DNA from: Cryptomeria japonica
Lineage: Eukaryota > Streptophyta > Pinopsida > Cupressales > Cupressaceae
Length of the DNA stretch: 64,000 bases
Reading direction: 5' to 3'
NCBI RefSeq assembly: GCF_030272615.1
Contig: NC_081413.1
Span: 722,699,649-722,763,648, forward strand
This document shows positions 57,784 through 64,000 of this stretch, piece after piece (within the stretch, counting starts at the first letter, position 1; every line of letters starts with the position of its first letter). Under the pieces are notes generated by a model. It had not been told where the DNA came from, made no database searches, and saw only the letters and a list, made by a program, of their open reading frames with translations. Made by a program: the position numbers and the translations under genes.

Positions 57784-58292
57784 TGTTGTGACCTAATCAC
57801 ACATCACCCCATTCAAGATGGGGACCCCCTACTTTTTAAGCCTTCTCTGTCTTTTGGTTTTCGTTTTTGGGTCTTTTGCAGCAGTCTCTACGGTCTCTCT
57901 GAGTTTGTAAGTGAGTGGGGTCAATTTGATCAAGTCTACTTTTCGTTTGAGCTAATTTGGTTGAGTCTAGGGCTCGTTTTGTCAATTTTAGGGTTTCTGT
58001 CTTCAGTTCTAGATTTTAGGGGTTTCTATTTATGGTTTTCGAAAATTGAATGTTGCATTGGAGCCAAGACCCTCTAAGGATCCGGCATGCAAAATTTGAG
58101 CGAATTCTGAGCAATTTTCTATTTTTTAGAAAGTTCCTATTTTTTAGGGATTTCACTGCCGCTTGGAATGTCTTCATTTCTCCGAAAATTAAACTTATAA
58201 TTTTTAGTAATTTCTATTTTTAGTAAGTGTCTCTACGTTTCATCTTGACCTGACTCTGAAATTTTGAAAAGTTTCTAGTTCTGGAAAGTCTA

Positions 58293-58584
58293 TATCAGAG
58301 AATATGGAGAAAAACAAAGAAGCCAAATAGTTTTATGCACGCTATAATAATGCTACATCTCTTCATTCAATAAGCTATTAAATATATATAGGAGTGTTAT
58401 CTCCTAAATTATAGGAGAACAAGTATAACCTCCTCTAACCATTTCTTTCTATAGACAACTTGAATATTACAATCCCATACAATATTTCTTCACACATAAT
58501 TACGTGAGTTGTTATTACAACTCACTTTACCTTACACACCACATTATTATTTTATGCAACCTATGTGAACACTAATTTCCAACA
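58293..58584 (-). repeat. Element E 3' LTR
   Basis: 292 bp, TATCAGAGAATATGG to TTTCCAACA on the plus strand. It matches 60565-60860 closely except for a 15-bp TTGTTCTAACAACTTG-type difference near 60729. Confidence 0.9.
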
Positions 58585-58595
58585 TTCCCCCCTTA
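58585..58595 (-). other. Element E polypurine tract
   Basis: The minus strand reads TAAGGGGGGAA directly before the LTR start TGTTGGAAATTAG. Confidence 0.88.
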
Positions 58596-60553
58596 GTGTG
58601 AACATGGTAAGAACTCACACCCTACATCTGTAGTATGCACACCCCTGTGGCATGTCCAATTGACTCATGACCTTTATCCAAAGAAAGGCTCTCTCCTCCC
58701 ATGGTTTTAAACAGGCTTACCACAAACCTTGGCGTGAACAGAAACCTCCACCATCTATCCACCTCGTGTGGTTTTCTGGATCCTCCTACAAACCCTTTCA
58801 AGATCCATGAACGAACTTACATTGGTGCTTATATTTCTCCAACATCAGGGGAAAATATAAGAAATGCAACTTACACAAAACAAAACAAGGAATGAATTCA
58901 CATTACATCTATGAGAACTAAATGTTCTCAATTGCAGTCACTGCTGTCAACCGCTGCCACCTGATCTCGAACAACATAGGAAACTGCGATTGCCACTGGA
59001 AATTGCCCTTGACTTTAGCCGATTTAGCTTGAAATGGAAATGGAACATTGATTTTATGTCCCCCCACAATGTGAAATTCCATTTATTCACACAAACAGGA
59101 ATACTGAAAAGAGAATTATACCATATTGCATACTACTGTCTGGATCTTGCTATTTGGATCTTGTTGCACATGGCCATTATTGCCAGTGAACGTATTCACC
59201 AGTTGACCATCTTCCAACGAAGTACGACACTCAAAGGATCTCCACAGCCAGAGGATCTTTGCACTCATATGCTCTCTAATATAATCGTTTTTTTTCAGTA
59301 TCCACACCCCACACTAAAAATTTGAAAAAACTAAAAAACACACCAAAAAATTGAAAACACACTGCACATTGGTCACCAAATCAGTTGCACGGCCCCGTCG
59401 TTGGTGACTGACAAGAGGTCGCTAGTTGTCCTCTAGCCTCCGATGCCTCCATCCTCCAGTGAGTTTGCTACTTAGCAAATTTGTCTTTGAGGCTCATTCT
59501 ATCAATTATGAGGAAAGAATATATCCCCCTGATGTAACATTTCACAAAGAGTGTCGGATAGCACCGATAATGCACTCCAAATATAATTATAACTTTTTGA
59601 CACTTTTACAAATTTACACACAGACTTTGAAATGCTCCAAATTGGTGGCAATAACTCATAGTGACCATTGCGCCACGTTGCCAATAAATAGCAAAACCTC
59701 CAACGACTGTAGGATCTGTTTGCGAATTAGGGCAAACCAAAGAGAACCAGGTTGTCAGAACATGGATTCACTTGGGAGCGAAAACGGTCTTCTGCTTGGT
59801 AGGCAATGCTCGGTCAGGGAACTTGAACTTCAACTTTGCCAATACACAAACCTCAGACAAGGCACTACCAAGAACAAATGCGCTTTGCAACATGGAGTAG
59901 CATGTGGGGGATCACGACTCCTTTGCCAAGACTTATAGAGACTATCAGTCGCTTCTTTGCCAATATTTGGTGTACAACTCCTTTGGCAGCAATTTCAAGG
60001 GAATAATTAAAGTGACAGATGATATTTTGAGTGTGACTCTCATTCAATCTGACCGATAATAAGCAAGAGAAGCAACATTGTAACCGAGCGATGACAGACC
60101 TTAACACATTAACCAAACTGATGACGAAGACGATAGGAGCAGCACCCCTTTGAATGTAGAGCACTACGATTCGTTAGCGGGAGATGATGAAGGCTTCTAG
60201 AGATTTTACATCGACTTCATAGACAATGTCGACCTGGCAGTGTCACGTGTGGGCTTCCTTAATGTTGAGTTAGATCAATAAGAACCGTTCAATAGCGGAG
60301 TTCTCTGGCGGTCATGCAACCAGTGTCATAACCAATAACTCAAACTTTCACCAAAAAATCAATAAGATGAACAAAGATGCCACCACAACCGCTGCCTATA
60401 CCATGATCAGGCAACCACGAAAGTGCCCAATCCCGAACACGTTTGTCAAAGAAAATTGAGCTCATTGATTTGAATACTGCACCTTCCCACTCGTTTCAAT
60501 CAATGCCAATAATCTCCTCACATTGCTAAATAGTAGGCACGAGATCTACATAG
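58596..60553 (-). other. Element E internal region
   Basis: No recognisable retroviral protein. A plus-strand frame of 170 codons (59426-59938) and a short minus frame near 60454 are not recognised. The segment might be captured host DNA, but I cannot name a source. Confidence 0.5.
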
Positions 60554-60564
60554 CTCTGATACCA
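60554..60564 (-). other. Element E primer binding site
   Basis: The minus strand reads TGGTATCAGAG immediately after the 5' LTR, matching initiator Met tRNA. Confidence 0.92.
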
Positions 60565-60860
60565 TATAAGAGAATATGGAGAAAAACAAAGAAGCCAAAT
60601 AGTTTTATGCACGCTATAATAATGCTACATCTCTTCATTCAATAAGCTATTACATATATAGGAGTGTTCTATCCTAAATTATAGGAGAACTAGTGTAACC
60701 TCCTCTAACCATTTCTTTCTATAGACAAGTTGTTCTAACAACTTGAATATTGCAATCTCGTACAATATTTCTTCACACATAATTACATGAGTTGTTATTA
60801 CAACTCACTTTACCTTACACACCACATTATTATTTTATGCAACCTATGTGAACACTAATT
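60565..60860 (-). repeat. Element E 5' LTR
   Basis: Partner of 58293-58584. The outer edge reads ACACTAATT and then diverges, where the 3' LTR has TCCAACA. Confidence 0.88.
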
Positions 60861-61547
60861 TTGTGGCAGGTCCTTGCAGGTAGACATTGAAGACCAGATA
60901 TGCACGATCACTTCTAAATCTGGAGAACTGGAAAAGCAGACTAAAGCGATCAAAATTTGGCTAAGTATGGACATCTATTCTAAAAGTGGAAAGCAACATG
61001 AAAATCTTCAGTCTGGGAAATCACTTCAATTCCCCACCCACCCCCCCTCCCCCAAATGGCATCCTGGCTGCGAACGTTGGAAATCGATCAAGTCTAAAAA
61101 AGAAATAAGGCAAGTTCCTTCATGCAGTGGTTTTGGCGCCTAAGGAACAAAATGGGCGCTAGATTGAAGTCCTCATGGAAAGATAAAAAAATGGAAAATT
61201 CCCTCATCTCTTGGAAATGGCACCCAAGTCCTCAGGTGGGCGCCAAAATGGTGTCTTATGGAAAATTGTTTGAAGTTGAAAATCCATCACCAAGTGTTTT
61301 TAGCACCCTAGGATGGAAGTAGAGCACTCAAGCAAGGTGGTCTTCGAAAATGTGAAAGAAGTCAAATTCCTTGGTCAAGTGGAAACAGTGCCCATATCTT
61401 GGGAAGGGCACTAAATGATGGTTGCAAAGGGAAAGTTAGAGATGTCAAAAAAAATTCCATCACAAAGGTAAAATGGTGCCCATGGAGGAAGAAAGGCGCC
61501 AAAATGTGGAATGGAGAATTAGGGTTTCAAATGTTGGTGAAGCGAGA

Positions 61548-61680
61548 ACTTACTATTTTTAGTAAGTTAGGGTTGGCTGTTTGGATGATGCTGTATTACT
61601 GAGCTTTCCATGCTCTGTCCCTAGGTGCGAAGATCATGCTTTTCGGAGGACTAATTCATGACTTACTATTTTTAGTAAGT
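61548..61680. repeat. Two perfect palindromes ACTTACTATTTTTAGTAAGT
   Basis: Identical 20-bp hairpins (8-bp arms, TTTT loop) at 61548-61567 and 61661-61680. Related partial sequence near 58207-58227 on the other side of element E supports a single interrupted LTR. Confidence 0.93.
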
Positions 61681-62137
61681 GGCAGTATGGAGCATTTCTA
61701 TTTTTGGCAGTGGACAAGGTCCTGATCCTGCAACAGTTCTATGGTCTTCTTTACTCCGCTTCATCTTGGTTTTGTTGATGATCAGTATGGGCGTCATAAG
61801 TGATTTAATCAAATATTATTTCCTTGTTCTAAGGTTTAATATTTAATATTTGTATTTACTGATTAAATGTATTGAGGATGACTTAGGGAAAAATAATTAT
61901 CTGATATCAATGTGTTATTTTCCTAAGTCAATGGCATAATATTTGGTGGCAATTTGGAATGATAAAACATCTCATGTTTTATATTTTTTATGTTGCAAAA
62001 AATGTCACCAAAGGTAAAGTTCGAACTTTGCCTAGGAAGGGAAGTGGGCGCCATGTTGGGTGGAGACTTGAAATGAAATGAAAGGAGTTTGAGTGAGTTT
62101 GGGCGCCATTTGCATTCGCATTTGGGGGAGCATGAAG

Positions 62138-62147
62138 TTATAAATAT
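62138..62147 (+). promoter_or_regulatory. TATA box in gypsy D LTR
   Basis: TTATAAATAT lies about 1.15 kb before the LTR end, in an otherwise mixed-composition region. Confidence 0.5.
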
Positions 62148-62880
62148 GAGCCTTGGGCTCTCATTTTGGCATCTGGAAAAATTGCATCGTTATGCTGTCG
62201 GATTGGCATATGAACTTTGAAGCTTCGGAGTGCGGCTCCCTAGTATTACCAATTTCGTACTTGAGATATAGTACCTAGCTGAGTGGTGTATTCTCGTGAC
62301 ATTTTTAGTGCATATTTCAGTATTTTCGAAGTGGTGTGTTTTCTAGAGTTGCTGGTTTTCCTGTTGAAGCAAGTTTTTGATCATACCTCCTTGCCTGAGC
62401 GACTGATCATTCTAGGTACTGACTCAAACCTTCTTTATGCTACTGGCGATATATCTTGTTAGTTTGCAGCACCATATTTTGAGTTTTAGATTTTATATTG
62501 CAAATCGAAATTATCTAGCTAGGTGTGGGTTTTAGTGAGTGCATTTGGATGCATGTAGGGTGTTTGGTAGCTCTTCTTTGGTTTGTTCTTAGTTGCTTCT
62601 TGTCTAGTGTTAGTTTGGGAGTGATTTGGGGTGAATTGAAGGAGATTTGAGTGAGATATGAGCAATTTAGTGAGTTTATGGGTTGCTGGTTATGCATTTC
62701 CAGCCTGCTGTTTTTGGTATTGAGTTAGTTTGTTCAGCAATATACTTCTACTCTCTCTTTCCTCTCTATTGTAAGGTTAAGTAGTAGTACTACTAACCAT
62801 TCTGTATCGTATTCTTCATATCCCATTGAAAAGTGGAAGAGGCTGGCTTGCTGCCTATATCTGATATTTTGTAATTCAGT

Positions 62881-63068
62881 CCTCCCGCTGCATAAGCGGT
62901 TGAGTGATATTGGTTTTAATGATCCTCCCACTGCATAAGCGGTCGAGTTGAGTTGTTTTGTAATTCAGTCCTCCTGCTGAAATATTGCGATAGAGTGATT
63001 TGTGTTTGAAGTATTGTTCTCTTGGCTGGTTTACCGCCAAGTTCCTTGCTTTCCCGCTGGATAAGCGG
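62881..63068. repeat. CCGCTGCATAAGCGG hairpin repeats in LTR end
   Basis: Perfect CCGCT/AGCGG hairpins at 62885-62899 and 63054-63068. A variant CCACTGCATAAGCGG lies at 62928-62942, and a weaker CTGCTGAAATATTGCG near 62974. Confidence 0.85.
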
Positions 63069-63296
63069 AAGGGGCTGGCTTGCCGCTGGTTATTGTATTT
63101 CAGCAGTTCAACAGTTTATCTCTAACGATCCCTTGCTACTGTATGCTCTTACCCTCCCAGTCTGGGCTCTCGGTGATTTGAAAGTGTAGGGTTCCTTCCA
63201 GTTGTTTGGATTTCATTATTCTAACCCTAACGGGTGATTGGTGTGATTGTGATATTGCTCTTAAAAAACAAAAAAAAATCTTTGGGAATATTACAG

Positions 63297-63311
63297 TGGT
63301 ATCAGAACTGG
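63297..63311 (+). other. Gypsy D primer binding site
   Basis: TGGTATCAGAACTGG begins one base after the LTR end TTACA, a Met-tRNA-type primer site in the plus orientation. Confidence 0.8.
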
Positions 63312-63483
63312 TTTTCCTACCAACTTGTGAGTTTCAGAGTGGAGTGACAGATACGTCCGTTACTACAACAGAGAACAAAAGAGATAGCAGTTCCAGATTC
63401 CTTTAGTGCCGGAAGAAGATACCTTTTTAGAGGCAGTGAGAAATAGTGGGAAATAAGTGGATTCTGTAGATTCAGTGGATTCG

Positions 63484-63830
63484 ATGGCAGATAAGGCTAC
63501 AAAACAGAATGAGGCACCTAATAAGAAGGCTGAGAGACAATTCAATGCCATGATGGATATGATGTCTCAATTGCTCGTCAAACTTAACCAGAATGTTGTT
63601 GGGACCCCTAATCAACCCAACAATGGACCGGAAGCCACTACTTGTAATGCTCCTGTAGGAAATGGAAATGGGAGTAACAATGGGAGCAACAGTGGAGGTT
63701 CAGCCCCAAGACCTCTGCAACCTGTCTTCCTACCAAGAGAAGTACAACAAGCTGAAATTGAGATACCTACAACTGATGAAATAAGGAGCAACTATATGGA
63801 GTATGCTTCTCTCCTTGGAGAGTGATGGTA
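63484..63830 (+). pseudogene. Gypsy D gag, N-terminal part
   Basis: The first ATG (63484) follows an in-frame TAA at 63454-63456. It encodes MADKATKQNEAPNKKAERQF, a Gly/Asn/Ser-rich linker (near 63650-63700) and EIPTTDEIRSNYMEYASLL. The frame meets TGA at 63823-63825, and similar-looking coding sequence is soon cut by an incoming LTR. It is identified as gag from its position after the primer site; the domain itself lies beyond the break. Confidence 0.65.
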
Positions 63831-64000
63831 TGATGAAAGAATAAGGATCCAGTCAACTATTGAGAGGGGGGGGGGGGATGAATCAGTAGATAGAAAAACT
63901 GATAAACTTTCACCTAACTCTGAAACTACCTCTTACAGTAAACTTTAAACTGACAAGTTAAACCATTGAACTATAAATGCAATATCATTGTCAGAATAAA
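63831..64000 (-). repeat. Copia-type LTR, truncated by window edge
   Basis: TGATGAAAGAATA, then TTGAGAG plus a long G-run and ATGAATCAG (63862-63888), the same landmark order as at 2567, 8799, 12573 and 30414. By analogy a minus-oriented copia-type element begins here. Start position approximate. Confidence 0.6.

Larger units (their letters stand above)
58293..60860 (-). mobile_element. Element E: small pol-less LTR retroelement
   Basis: Two matching LTRs of about 0.29 kb (58293-58584 and 60565 to about 60860) flank about 2.0 kb with no gag, pol or zinc-knuckle sequence. A polypurine tract (58585-58595) and primer site (60554-60564) set the minus orientation. The far end of the 5' LTR seems to lack its last few bases, and no target duplication was found. 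The internal part has only short frames. It sits within the gypsy D LTR. The structure is like TRIM/LARD elements (large for the former, small for the latter). Confidence 0.85.
57784..63295 (+). repeat. Gypsy D 5' LTR, about 2.9 kb, interrupted by element E
   Basis: It starts TGTTGTGACCTAATCACACATC at 57784 and ends AATATTACA at 63295, directly before a primer site. Net length without element E is about 2.94 kb, very long. It contains a CCCCAT...ATGGGG hairpin near the start, several GGCGCC/GGGCGCC motifs (61130-62110), two perfect ACTTACTATTTTTAGTAAGT palindromes, a TATA box near 62138, and CCGCTGCATAAGCGG hairpins near the end. Confidence 0.7.

Noticed and set aside
57757-58077. 106-codon plus frame in the gypsy D LTR
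   Set aside because: It overlaps the LTR start and promoter-side sequence, is Phe/Leu/Ser-rich and has no recognised domain.
59426-59938. 170-codon plus frame inside element E
   Set aside because: Antisense to the element, Cys/Ser-rich with no motif; likely chance, so it is only mentioned under the internal region.

Overview
The window looks like repeat-dominated nuclear DNA from a large plant genome. Gymnosperm (conifer-like) is my best guess, from the very long nested LTR retrotransposons, the LTRs sharing a G-run followed by TGAATCA, and the near absence of host genes. Genus is not determinable by eye. Almost every substantial reading frame belongs to a retroelement. The one convincing host-gene piece is a first exon of a plant glutamate receptor-like gene near 48.2 kb.

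Layout, left to right. 1-13754 is a minus-strand LTR element. It has a 5' LTR at 12573-13754, a tRNA-Met type primer site, a coiled-coil plus four-zinc-knuckle gag-like gene, and a second long ORF (ORF2) that runs off the left edge. ORF2 is split by a complete Ty1/copia element (copia A, 2567-10256, target duplication CCTTG). The minus-strand element itself sits inside the 5' LTR of a plus-strand Ty3/gypsy element (13755 to about 29875). That gypsy element keeps gag, a protease remnant and the integrase C-terminus but has no reverse transcriptase. On its antisense strand near the 3' end it carries a two-exon plant mobile domain (PMD) gene with its own TATA box. The PMD intron holds a second, young copia element (copia B, 20723-28277, target duplication GATCC) with a 2.3-kb leader containing four covarying hairpins.

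30.4-31.5 kb is an LTR-like relic. 32164-34023 is a quasi-palindromic Mutator-like non-autonomous element with a perfect 9-bp target duplication. About 37.6-43.3 kb is a decayed minus-strand gypsy relic split by an LTR-like block. 45.0-47.2 kb is the 3' part of an L1-type LINE. 48150-48396 is the glutamate-receptor exon. 49.2-50.3 kb holds two copies of a small TIR element, and 50.5-50.8 kb a LINE tail. 52.8-56.8 kb is a decayed copia element whose LTR is rich in hairpins. 57784-63295 is a very long gypsy 5' LTR, itself interrupted by a pol-less mini LTR element (58293-60860). It is followed by the start of that gypsy's gag, which is cut at about 63830 by yet another LTR.

The nesting order can be read directly: the gypsy at 13.8-29.9 kb is oldest. 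The pol-less minus-strand element and copia B each entered it, and copia A entered ORF2 of the pol-less element. The most interesting signals are the unusual ORF2 with its own upstream region, the antisense intron-containing PMD gene, and several repeated RNA-hairpin modules in leaders and LTRs.
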